DNA from: an uncultured Clostridia bacterium
GTDB lineage: Bacteria; Bacillota; Clostridia; TANB77; CAG-508
Assembly: GCA_947632525.1 (NCBI GenBank)
Contig: CANRPQ010000043.1
Coordinates: 1 to 10,263, forward strand
Direction of reading: 5' to 3'
Length of the DNA: 10,263 nucleotides
The position numbers were made by a program, and so were the translations under genes. Below are positions 1-5,145 of the stretch, one piece after another (position 1 is the first letter of the stretch; each line of letters opens with the position of its first letter). The notes below the pieces were generated by a model that worked only from the letters and a program-made list of their open reading frames with translations, did not search any database and was not told where the DNA came from.

Positions 1-87
1 TCTTTTTCTCCCCTGTTTATTTTATTAATTTAACCTTCTAAATAATATCATAAGTAATTTTAAATGTCAATTTCATATTACGTAAAT

Positions 88-116
88 TTGACTTGAATTT
101 ATATTTATAGTATAAT
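88..116 (+). promoter_or_regulatory. Sigma-A type promoter of the small membrane protein gene
   Basis: A -35 box TTGACT at 88-93 and a perfect -10 box TATAAT at 111-116 are 17 bases apart, close to the vegetative consensus. Transcription should start near 123 and give a leader of about 125 bases before the ATG at 249. The promoter sits inside two nested inverted repeats, described separately, so it is probably controlled by a DNA-binding protein. Confidence 0.75.
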
Positions 117-140
117 AATAGTTATACTATAGGTTCAAGT
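91..140. promoter_or_regulatory. Nested dyads over the promoter, probable operator
   Basis: The outer arms are ACTTGAA (91-97) and TTCAAGT (134-140). The inner arms are TAGTATAA (108-115) and TTATACTA (122-129), around a six-base loop. Both pairs are perfect, and their centres lie within about three bases of each other. They cover the region from the -35 box to just past the expected start point. This placement fits a repressor or a promoter-twisting regulator, but no candidate regulator lies next to it in the window. The inner arms could also act as a hairpin if transcription starts earlier than predicted. Confidence 0.5.
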
Positions 141-155
141 AACCTTTTAGAATAT

Positions 156-245
156 TTTCAATCTCAATTATATTTTAAATTAGGAGGTATGTGTATCAAA
201 CTACAATTTCACCACTAACTGTTCTGAAAATAGAAAGGATTGAAA
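156..245 (+). promoter_or_regulatory. Leader with an unused strong SD and a possible RBS-sequestering pairing
   Basis: The leader holds a consensus AGGAGG at 182-187 that does not serve the main gene. It lies one base before ATG 189 (a nine-codon frame ending at 216-218) and three bases before GTG 191 (a frame that runs into the main gene and stops near 325). Separately, TTTCAATC at 156-163 is perfectly complementary to GATTGAAA at 238-245. The latter covers the end of the true SD (AAAGGA, 234-239) and the bases before ATG 249. Together these look like a translational attenuator, but the SD-to-start spacings of both leader frames are tighter than normal, so this is tentative. Confidence 0.3.
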
Positions 246-248
246 TTT

Positions 249-533
249 ATGGGTACTTTTTTATGGATCGCTGTAACTATCATCATCTTTGTACTTTGGC
301 TCTACTTTATAGTCAAATCCCTTAGGAAATATAGCGAAGACTATAATAGAACCCACCATCGGTACATTAAATTATGCAAAATAGGTGTCTTGTCTTGCGT
401 TTTTGGCATGCTCATATGGTTAATTTGCACTTATTTTTGCATCGAAAACACATGGGCATATACGTTATGGTGGATATCTATCTGCCTTTGGGCAGCCTTT
501 TCAGCAGCCCTCTTGATTGAACATTTTGATTGA
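249..533 (+). CDS. Small three-helix membrane protein of unknown function
   Basis: This encodes a 94-residue protein I do not recognise. Three hydrophobic stretches, at about residues 4-23, 45-63 and 72-90, should span the membrane. A basic loop between helices 1 and 2 contains KSLRKY, DYNRTHHR and KLCK, and is probably cytoplasmic. The protein is rich in Trp and Cys and ends IEHFD. The ATG at 249 is chosen because AAAGGA (234-239) lies nine bases before it; a TTG at 240 in the same frame touches the SD and is rejected. The gene stands alone, with its own promoter upstream and a terminator at 543-587. Codon choice (for example GGC, CTC, TGC) is less AT-biased than in neighbouring genes, which hints at a foreign origin. 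Reading frame and signals make it a likely real gene; the function is open. Confidence 0.75.
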   Translation: MGTFLWIAVTIIIFVLWLYFIVKSLRKYSEDYNRTHHRYIKLCKIGVLSCVFGMLIWLICTYFCIENTWAYTLWWISICLWAAFSAALLIEHFD

Positions 534-542
534 AAATACTAT

Positions 543-587
543 AAGGAAGATGCACATTTCATAATGAAGTGTACCTCTTCCTTTTTT
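543..587 (+). terminator. Intrinsic terminator of the small membrane protein gene
   Basis: A long imperfect stem pairs AAGGAAGA (543-550) and the following bases with a 3' arm ending TCTTCCTT, about 576-583. It is followed by a run of T up to 587. The hairpin begins ten bases after the stop codon. Read in the opposite direction it lacks a good T run, so it mainly serves the + strand gene. Confidence 0.75.
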
Positions 588-592
588 AATTC

Positions 593-622
593 TATAGGAA
601 AAATCGCATGGTTTTTTCTATA
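593..622. repeat. Short inverted repeat, possible nrdG terminator
   Basis: TATAGGAAAAA (593-603) pairs with TTTTTTCTATA (612-622), 10 of 11 positions, around an eight-base loop. On the minus strand it lies about 100 bases past the nrdG stop. Its 3' arm there is T-rich, so it could end the nrdDG message, although it is far away and AT-only. It adjoins the 41-bp dispersed repeat that starts at 618. Confidence 0.35.
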
Positions 623-658
623 CAACAAGGTTAAGTTTCCTTGGACTGTGCGGTTTGC
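618..658 (+). repeat. 41-bp dispersed repeat, copy 1 (inverted partner at 4540-4580)
   Basis: This segment matches the reverse complement of 4540-4580 at about 38 of 41 positions, and 33 of 35 over the core 624-658. The core runs from AACAAGG through TTCCTTGGACT to CGGTTTGC. Within it, AGTTT-CCTT-GGACT can fold as a five-pair stem with two G-U pairs. The two copies bracket nrdG, nrdD and the Crp/Fnr-family gene. No coding potential is visible. It may be a dispersed intergenic repeat or the end of a non-autonomous element. Confidence 0.7.
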
Positions 659-668
659 GAAGCAAACC
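652..668. repeat. Perfect GC-rich hairpin with GAA loop
   Basis: GGTTTGC (652-658) and GCAAACC (662-668) pair perfectly around GAA. The hairpin uses the last bases of the 41-bp repeat as its left arm. The other copy of the repeat does not have this right arm, so the hairpin is specific to copy 1. Read on the minus strand the loop is TTC closed by C-G, a stable turn. Confidence 0.6.
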
Positions 669-675
669 TGTACAT

Positions 676-694
676 GTGGCGAAGCCACTTTTTT
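676..694 (+). terminator. Second intrinsic-terminator-like hairpin
   Basis: GTGGC (676-680) and GCCAC (684-688) pair perfectly around GAA and are followed at once by six T residues (689-694). It has the same GAA loop as the hairpin just before it. On the + strand it would act as a back-up terminator facing the end of nrdG, protecting that gene from read-through. No + strand gene other than the small membrane protein gene precedes it. Confidence 0.6.
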
Positions 695-720
695 ACTACA
701 ATTTCTTATAAAAATTATAT

Positions 721-1215
721 TTACTGGTCGCCTAGTACTACTTTTCCCTCTTTTAAACTTTTTTGTACATCAATTACTCTTTGGTTAGATGAACCTCTCC
801 ATTTTAATGTAGGGTTATGTAGTTCATCTACATATTGACCGTCTACTAAAACGTCAATATATTTTAGTGCTTCCTTATCTTTTAAATCTTTATCAAATAA
901 AAATCCACTCCAAACCCATATATTTTTATTTGGGTATTTTTCTTTAAAAGCTTTGGCTAGTTTTGTTGTTCCGTCTATATTGGTTGGATGCATTGGTTCT
1001 CCACCTAATATTGATAATCCTTCTACATTTTCATTGGCGCATAATTCTAATATTCTATTAATAGTATCATCTATGAATTCTTTTCCACCATTGAAATCAT
1101 GTGTTTCTGGGTTAAAACAATTTTTACAATGAAAAGTACAACCTTGCATAAAAATAGATACTCTTACACCTGGTCCATCTGCAATATCCATTTTGCGTAT
1201 TTTGTTATATCTCAT
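721..1215 (-). CDS. nrdG: Anaerobic ribonucleoside-triphosphate reductase activating protein (radical SAM)
   Basis: NrdG uses a 4Fe-4S cluster and S-adenosylmethionine to place the glycyl radical on NrdD. The 164-residue protein, of usual length for the family, has the radical SAM cluster motif CTFHCKNC with cysteines 26, 30 and 33. It is preceded by the ADGPGVRVSIFMQG stretch typical of glycyl-radical activases. The SAM-contacting motif GGEP is at residues 71-74. An AAGGAA Shine-Dalgarno about eight bases before the ATG supports the start. It lies 73 bases after nrdD on the same strand, with no promoter-like sequence I could identify in the gap, so the two are probably co-transcribed. A perfect hairpin in the gap may tune the amount of NrdG relative to NrdD. 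The family assignment is secure. Confidence 0.96.
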   Translation of the reverse strand: MRYNKIRKMDIADGPGVRVSIFMQGCTFHCKNCFNPETHDFNGGKEFIDDTINRILELCANENVEGLSILGGEPMHPTNIDGTTKLAKAFKEKYPNKNIWVWSGFLFDKDLKDKEALKYIDVLVDGQYVDELHNPTLKWRGSSNQRVIDVQKSLKEGKVVLGDQ

Positions 1216-1250
1216 TATTATTTCCTTCTTTCTGCTTTTATAGTTTATTT

Positions 1251-1276
1251 GAGGTCACTTGTTATTAAGTGACCTC
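1251..1276 (-). promoter_or_regulatory. Intercistronic hairpin between nrdD and nrdG
   Basis: GAGGTCACTT (1251-1260) and AAGTGACCTC (1267-1276) form a perfect ten-pair stem with a six-base loop. It lies 12 bases after the nrdD stop codon and about 35 bases before nrdG. No T run follows on either strand, so it is not a normal intrinsic terminator. A role in mRNA processing, 3'-end protection of nrdD or partial termination is inferred. Confidence 0.7.
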
Positions 1277-1288
1277 TGATTAATATAT

Positions 1289-3544
1289 TTATACTGCTTC
1301 TTTTTGTTCACTATGAGTTTCATGGCAATGTTCACAAGTTTCTTCTACTTCATCATCATAATCTTTGTTGTCAATATGAAGTACTCTTTCTTTAATTTCT
1401 TGAGTTCTTCCCTTGTTCCAGAATTGACTTCCTATATATCCACAAGTTCTTCTTGCTACGTTTAATGTATCATGGTTTCTGTTTCCACATTCTGGACAAT
1501 ACCATTCTAAGTTATCATCTATTAGAATTTCACCAGTATATCCACATTGTTGACAATAATCTGATTTAGTATTTAACTCAGCATACATAATGTTGTCATA
1601 GATAAACTTAATTATTTGAATAACTACTTCTAAGTTGTTTTGTAGGTTAGGTGTTTCAACATAAGAAATAGCACCACCTGGACTTAGTTTTTGGAATTCA
1701 CTTTCTAATTTTAATTTAGAGAATGCATCTATTTCTTCTGTTACAGGTACATGGTAAGAGTTTGTAATATAATTCTTATCTGTAATTCCCTCTATAACTC
1801 CAAATCTTTCTTTTAAGCATTTTGCAAATTTATATGTTGTAGATTCAATTGGTGTTCCATAAACACTGTAATCAATATTTTCTGCTTGTTTCCATTCTTT
1901 ACATTTATCATTCATTTTTTGCATTACTTGAAGTGCAAAGTTTTTTGCTTCTCCATTATCTGTATGGCTCTTTCCTGTCATATATTTTACGCACTCATAT
2001 AATCCTGCATATCCAAGTGATATTGTTGAATATCCGTTATGTAATAATGGGTCTAAACTAGCTCCTTTTGGTAATCTTGCTAGAGCTCCATTTTGCCATA
2101 AAATTGGAGCAACATCACTGGTAACTTTTGATAGTCTTTCATGTCTAATTTGTAATGCTCTATGACATAGTTCTAGTCTTTCTTCATAGATTTTCCAGAA
2201 TTCATCAAAATCCTTTTTAGAAGATAAAGCAACATCTACTAAGTTAATTGTAACTACACCTTGGTTAAATCTTCCATAGTATTTTCCTTTTCCTTCTACG
2301 TAATTTTTAGCATTAGCAATATTTCCAAGACTCATTGTTCTATCTGGTGTAAGGAATGAACGGCATCCCATACAAGGATAGCAGTCTCCTTGACCTTTTT
2401 CATTTATTTTTAATTGTTTCATCATTTTTTCAGAAATATAGTCTGGAACCATTCTTTTAGCTGTACACTTTGCTGCAAGCTCTGTTAAGTACCAATATTT
2501 ACTATTTTCATGAATATTATCTTCTTCTAATATGTATAATAGTTTAGGAAATGCTGGAGTAATATATACACCTTTTTCGTTTTTAAATCCTAAAATTCTT
2601 TGTTTTAGAAATTCTTCTATAATTAATGCTAATTCTTCTTTATATTCTTTTGTTTCACCTAAATACATTGTAACTGATAAGAATGGTGCTTGTCCATTTG
2701 TATTTGTCATAGAGTTAACTTGATAATTAAATGTTTGTACACCGTCTGCAACTTCTTTTTTAGTATCTTGCTCAGCAAGTTTCTTACATTGTTCTTCTGA
2801 TAATCCATTGTCTTTATATTTTTTATAATATTTTTCATAACTACTTCTTACAAATGGAGCTAAATGTGATAAAGATACTGTAGCACCACCATAAGTAGAT
2901 GAAGTAACACCTAAAATTATTTGAGTTGCAATAGTACAAGCTGTAATAAATCTATGTGGCTTTTCAATCATAACGCCATTCATAATTGTACCATTTTGTA
3001 GCATATCATCTAGGTTAATTAATTCACAGTTTGTTAAAGCATTTTGAGCAAAGTAATCAGCATCATGGAAATGAATAATTCCTGCATCATGTGCCTTTAC
3101 AACGTCTTCTGGTAGCAAAAATCTTCTTGTAATATCTGTGCTTGTGATTCCTGCTAAGTAATCTCTTTGTGTTGTTACTACTCTTGCATTTTTATTAGAG
3201 TTTTCGTTATTCCAATATTCATTTTCGCCTTCAATTAGTTCTTTAATACTTTGATCTGTGGTATTTGCTTTTCTAACTAAAGCTCTTGTATAACGATAAG
3301 TAATATATTCTTTAGCTAAATTATATCTTCCTATTTCCATTAATTTTTTTTCAATAATATCTTGAATATCTTCTACTAAAATTCTAGATTTTTTTAAATC
3401 CTCTACATATTTGATGATTCCATTAATTTCTTCATCTGTTGCTCTGTCTTTTTTGTCAACTTCATTGTTTGCTTTTCCAATAGCAATTCTAATTTTTTCT
3501 GGATTATAGTCAACTATTGTTCCATCTCTTTTGATAATTTTCAT
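1289..3544 (-). CDS. nrdD: Anaerobic (class III) ribonucleoside-triphosphate reductase
   Basis: NrdD reduces ribonucleoside triphosphates to deoxyribonucleotides without oxygen, using a glycyl radical. The 751-residue protein begins with an ATP-cone domain (about residues 1-90, starting MKIIKRDG). Cys173 in NCELINL and Cys394 in CMGCRSFL match the two active-site cysteines known from E. coli and phage T4 NrdD. A zinc site is formed by Cys664, 667, 683 and 686. The radical site is Gly702 in RRTCGYIG. After the usual end of the domain comes an acidic tail with CEHCHETH (about 737-744), a possible extra metal site. The start is set by AGGGGG about nine bases before the ATG at 3544. It is the first gene of nrdDG, read from a promoter at 3640-3668 that overlaps an operator. 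Identity is secure; the reductant used (formate or a redoxin) cannot be told from the sequence. Confidence 0.97.
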   Translation of the reverse strand: MKIIKRDGTIVDYNPEKIRIAIGKANNEVDKKDRATDEEINGIIKYVEDLKKSRILVEDIQDIIEKKLMEIGRYNLAKEYITYRYTRALVRKANTTDQSIKELIEGENEYWNNENSNKNARVVTTQRDYLAGITSTDITRRFLLPEDVVKAHDAGIIHFHDADYFAQNALTNCELINLDDMLQNGTIMNGVMIEKPHRFITACTIATQIILGVTSSTYGGATVSLSHLAPFVRSSYEKYYKKYKDNGLSEEQCKKLAEQDTKKEVADGVQTFNYQVNSMTNTNGQAPFLSVTMYLGETKEYKEELALIIEEFLKQRILGFKNEKGVYITPAFPKLLYILEEDNIHENSKYWYLTELAAKCTAKRMVPDYISEKMMKQLKINEKGQGDCYPCMGCRSFLTPDRTMSLGNIANAKNYVEGKGKYYGRFNQGVVTINLVDVALSSKKDFDEFWKIYEERLELCHRALQIRHERLSKVTSDVAPILWQNGALARLPKGASLDPLLHNGYSTISLGYAGLYECVKYMTGKSHTDNGEAKNFALQVMQKMNDKCKEWKQAENIDYSVYGTPIESTTYKFAKCLKERFGVIEGITDKNYITNSYHVPVTEEIDAFSKLKLESEFQKLSPGGAISYVETPNLQNNLEVVIQIIKFIYDNIMYAELNTKSDYCQQCGYTGEILIDDNLEWYCPECGNRNHDTLNVARRTCGYIGSQFWNKGRTQEIKERVLHIDNKDYDDEVEETCEHCHETHSEQKEAV

Positions 3545-3639
3545 GTTTTTTCCCCCTTAATGTTTTAATTTTTTAGTCCCGTCTGCATTTTTAATTTTTA
3601 TTTTGTCTTTTATTTAGGATAGCTATATTTTAAGTTAAA

Positions 3640-3668
3640 ATTATAATTAAGAAAAGTTGCTGTGGCAA
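3640..3668 (-). promoter_or_regulatory. nrdDG promoter
   Basis: On the minus strand a -35 box TTGCCA (3668-3663) and a perfect -10 box TATAAT (3645-3640) are 17 bases apart. Transcription should start near 3633 and give a leader of about 90 bases. The -35 box is part of the palindromic operator at 3652-3673, in exactly the arrangement seen at the divergent promoter at 3800-3828. Confidence 0.75.
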
Positions 3669-3673
3669 CTTTT
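3652..3673. promoter_or_regulatory. Operator 1 (GTTGC-N4-GCAAC), nrdDG side
   Basis: This is a perfect palindrome with nine-base arms: AAAAGTTGC (3652-3660) and its complement (3665-3673) around TGTG. The 22-base length and five-base half-sites separated by four bases match the layout of Crp/Fnr-family sites. On the minus strand its core reads GTTGCCACAGCAAC, differing at one base from operator 2. It covers the nrdDG -35 box, so a bound regulator would probably block transcription. It also resembles a terminator hairpin, but no transcript upstream would need one. Confidence 0.7.
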
Positions 3674-3720
3674 TGTAAAATTCTTTTTTTTGATTGCTAA
3701 AACTATTGATTTTTAAGCGT

Positions 3721-3753
3721 TATTTTGTAATATTACATTTGTGTTACAAAATA
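3721..3753. promoter_or_regulatory. Second, different palindrome between the divergent promoters
   Basis: TATTTTGTAA (3721-3730) and TTACAAAATA (3744-3753) are perfect ten-base arms separated by 13 bases. Overlapping the left arm is a perfect 12-base palindrome, TGTAATATTACA (3726-3737). The site lies roughly 90-120 bases upstream of the nrdDG start point and about 80-115 upstream of the regulator's. That position suits an activator or a looping repressor. It does not resemble the NrdR box or the GTTGC operators, and which protein binds is unknown. Confidence 0.45.
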
Positions 3754-3798
3754 ATAATTTTTGAAAAGCTTATAAAATTAACTTTTTATTTTTTATAT

Positions 3799-3812
3799 GT
3801 TGCCATAGCAAC
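3799..3812. promoter_or_regulatory. Operator 2 (GTTGC-N4-GCAAC), regulator side
   Basis: GTTGC (3799-3803), CATA, GCAAC (3808-3812). The core and its T-rich right flank repeat operator 1 as read on the minus strand, with one difference inside the 14-base core. It overlaps the -35 box of the promoter for the Crp/Fnr-family gene, which suggests autorepression by that gene's product. Confidence 0.7.
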
Positions 3813-3828
3813 TTTTTTGTGGTATATT
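3800..3828 (+). promoter_or_regulatory. Promoter of the Crp/Fnr-family gene
   Basis: A -35 box TTGCCA (3800-3805) and a -10 box TATATT (3823-3828) are 17 bases apart. The predicted start point near 3835 leaves a very short leader of about 14 bases that still holds the AGGTGA ribosome site (3837-3842). The -35 hexamer is the same as that of the nrdDG promoter and sits at the same place within the operator. Confidence 0.7.
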
Positions 3829-3848
3829 ATATTCATAGGTGATTTTTT

Positions 3849-4472
3849 ATGATAAAGAATTTTGATGCAGATAATTTTGTTAATAGGTTAAAAAGTAATT
3901 GTAGGTTAATTGAAATAAAGGAATTTGAAGCAGATGAAATAATTACTACGTTTTTGTCTAAAAGAAATCAATTTTGTATTTTATTAGACGGAAAAGCACA
4001 GCTTATTACTTATGATAAAGACGGTAATAGAAAAATTTTATATTATTATACAAAAAATGATACTTTTGGCGAACCTCTTTTTAAGCTTTATATGGATAAA
4101 GAGGTATTTGTTGTAGCAAAGGAAAAATGTAAAGTTCTTTTTTATCCTTATGAAGCAGCTGAAAATTGTACAGAAGATTGTTTGTATCATATCGAAATTT
4201 TAAAAAATCTTCCTGACCTTGTTTTTACTAGCATTGCAAGACAAAATTTTAGAATGTTATTACTTACTAATAAAAGTGTTCGCGATAAACTACTTACCTA
4301 TTTTCAGATACTATCATCAGAAAATCATAGTAAAACTTTTGAACTACCTCTATCTTTAACTGATTTATCTGATTATTTAATGATTGAAAGAACTGCAATG
4401 ATGAGAGAGTTAAAAAGATTAAAAGATGAAAAAATTATAAAGAAAAATAAAAATAAAATTACTTTAAATTAA
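3849..4472 (+). CDS. Crp/Fnr-family transcriptional regulator, probable local regulator of nrdDG
   Basis: The 207-residue protein has the two-part Crp/Fnr plan: an N-terminal cyclic-nucleotide-binding-like beta roll (about residues 15-100, with ILLDGKAQLITYDKDGNRKIL and TFGEPL) and a C-terminal winged helix-turn-helix (about 165-205). The recognition helix region is MIERTAMMRELKRLK. By position, Arg181 and Arg186 match the DNA-contacting arginines of CRP, while the usual Glu is Thr182. There are five cysteines (18, 43, 94, 107, 111), but not the N-terminal Cys set of the FNR iron-sulfur cluster, and the cAMP-binding Arg/Ser motif is not evident; the signal is therefore unknown. The gene is divergent from nrdD and shares its control region with two matched operators. 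Repression of both promoters is inferred from operator position. AGGTGA six bases before the ATG sets the start. Confidence 0.88.
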   Translation: MIKNFDADNFVNRLKSNCRLIEIKEFEADEIITTFLSKRNQFCILLDGKAQLITYDKDGNRKILYYYTKNDTFGEPLFKLYMDKEVFVVAKEKCKVLFYPYEAAENCTEDCLYHIEILKNLPDLVFTSIARQNFRMLLLTNKSVRDKLLTYFQILSSENHSKTFELPLSLTDLSDYLMIERTAMMRELKRLKDEKIIKKNKNKITLN

Positions 4473-4488
4473 GTAAGAATTAAATTAC

Positions 4489-4509
4489 ATTTGTGCACAA
4501 ATTACTTTT
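4489..4509 (+). terminator. Possible weak terminator of the Crp/Fnr-family gene
   Basis: A perfect 14-base palindrome, ATTTGTGCACAAAT (4489-4502), is followed by TTAC and then five T residues. It lies 17 bases after the stop codon at 4470-4472. The stem is short once a loop is allowed and is AT-rich at its base, so termination would be weak. AAGTAA (4471-4476) can also pair with TTACTT (4502-4507) to lengthen the fold. Confidence 0.4.
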
Positions 4510-4510
4510 T

Positions 4511-4580
4511 GGTAACACAGTTTAAGGAAACTTATCCTTGCAAACCGTACAGTCCAAGGAAGCTTAACCTTGTTATATAG
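4511..4580 (-). repeat. Dispersed repeat, copy 2, with a second diverged tandem unit
   Basis: Positions 4540-4580 are the inverted partner of 618-658. On the minus strand a 32-base unit starting AAGGTTAAGC (4571 to 4540) is followed directly by a diverged unit starting AAGGATAAGT (4539 to 4511). The two share AAGG-TAAG-TTCCTT-ACTGT, so the repeat looks like about two tandem units. The second unit contains a perfect hairpin, AGTTT-AAGG-AAACT (4519-4532). The position is intergenic, between two convergent genes. Confidence 0.65.
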
Positions 4581-4591
4581 TAAAATACAAT

Positions 4592-4619
4592 AAAAAATGC
4601 CACGTGTTTTGCACGGGCA
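4592..4619 (-). terminator. Intrinsic terminator of tspO
   Basis: On the minus strand TGCCCGTG (4619-4612) pairs with CACG and GGCA (4606-4598), with one bulged T, around a CAAAA loop. Six T residues follow (4597-4592). It begins about 20 bases after the tspO stop codon. The GC-rich stem stands out in this AT-rich surrounding. Confidence 0.85.
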
Positions 4620-4640
4620 AGTATAAATTCATTATTCATA

Positions 4641-5102
4641 TTATTTATTTAATATATATATTCCAAAATTTAAATATATTGCAAATATAGTCCATAATAA
4701 ATATGGTATTTGTAATGCTCCTGCTATCTTATTTTTCTTAAAGAATTCTATAATCATAATAAGAACAGATATAGCAAGTATAATTATCCAAATAAATGCA
4801 ATTAATCTCCATTTAAATAAGAAAAATAAAATAGGCCATATTGCATTTGCTATTAATTGCCAATAATAAATTATATTAGTTTTATCCTCTATCAAATCCC
4901 TAGTTTCTAATATTCCATAAGATACACCCATTAATATATATAGAATACTCCATACTATTGGAAACACTATACTTGGTGGAGCTAAAAATGGTTTATTAAG
5001 AGAATTATAGTCTATGCTTTTGAATATTAGTAAACCAACAACTCCTCCTACAATAACTGGAATTAAAATTGATTTTATATATTGCTTGGTTTTTTCGCTC
5101 AT
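4641..5102 (-). CDS. tspO: TspO/MBR family membrane protein
   Basis: TspO proteins are five-helix membrane proteins that bind porphyrins; some bacterial members break down protoporphyrin IX in light. The 153-residue length is typical. Family signatures are present in order: P-F-L-A-P-P (38-43), VFPIVWSILY (46-55), MG at 58-59, Q82 and N86 in WQLIANAIWP, FF at 93-94, and PYLLW with LN near the end (133-145). Trp51 and Trp137 correspond to the two tryptophans linked to porphyrin breakdown in Bacillus cereus TspO. AAGGGGTG upstream of the ATG supports the start. It lies 43 bases after the SplB-like gene on the same strand and ends at a strong terminator, so the two are probably one operon. Porphyrin as the ligand is inferred from the family. 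Confidence 0.93.
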   Translation of the reverse strand: MSEKTKQYIKSILIPVIVGGVVGLLIFKSIDYNSLNKPFLAPPSIVFPIVWSILYILMGVSYGILETRDLIEDKTNIIYYWQLIANAIWPILFFLFKWRLIAFIWIIILAISVLIMIIEFFKKNKIAGALQIPYLLWTIFAIYLNFGIYILNK

Positions 5103-5145
5103 GCATATATCACCCCTTATTTATTTATATTCTCTTTTATTAAAT

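Noticed and set aside
240..248. TTG at 240 as the start of the small membrane protein
   Set aside because: It abuts the SD, whereas ATG 249 has proper nine-base spacing.
564..838. Two open frames on the + strand (564-788 and 641-838)
   Set aside because: They run through the hairpin repeat and then antisense into nrdG. They have no ribosome site and no recognisable protein features.
1849..2723. Open frames on the + strand within nrdD (1849-2061 and 2532-2723)
   Set aside because: They are antisense shadows of a highly conserved gene, with no SD and no protein-like pattern.
3652..3673. Operator 1 read as an intrinsic terminator
   Set aside because: It has a stem and T run, but lies between two divergent promoters with no incoming transcript on the + strand. 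Its sequence and register are repeated at the other promoter.
3545..3848. NrdR boxes expected upstream of a ribonucleotide reductase operon
   Set aside because: I looked for paired ACACWATATATWGTGT-like boxes and found none; the palindromes present have other sequences.
4511..4571. Tandem 32-base units considered as a CRISPR array remnant
   Set aside because: The units are directly adjacent without spacers, only about two are present, they are diverged, and no cas gene is nearby.
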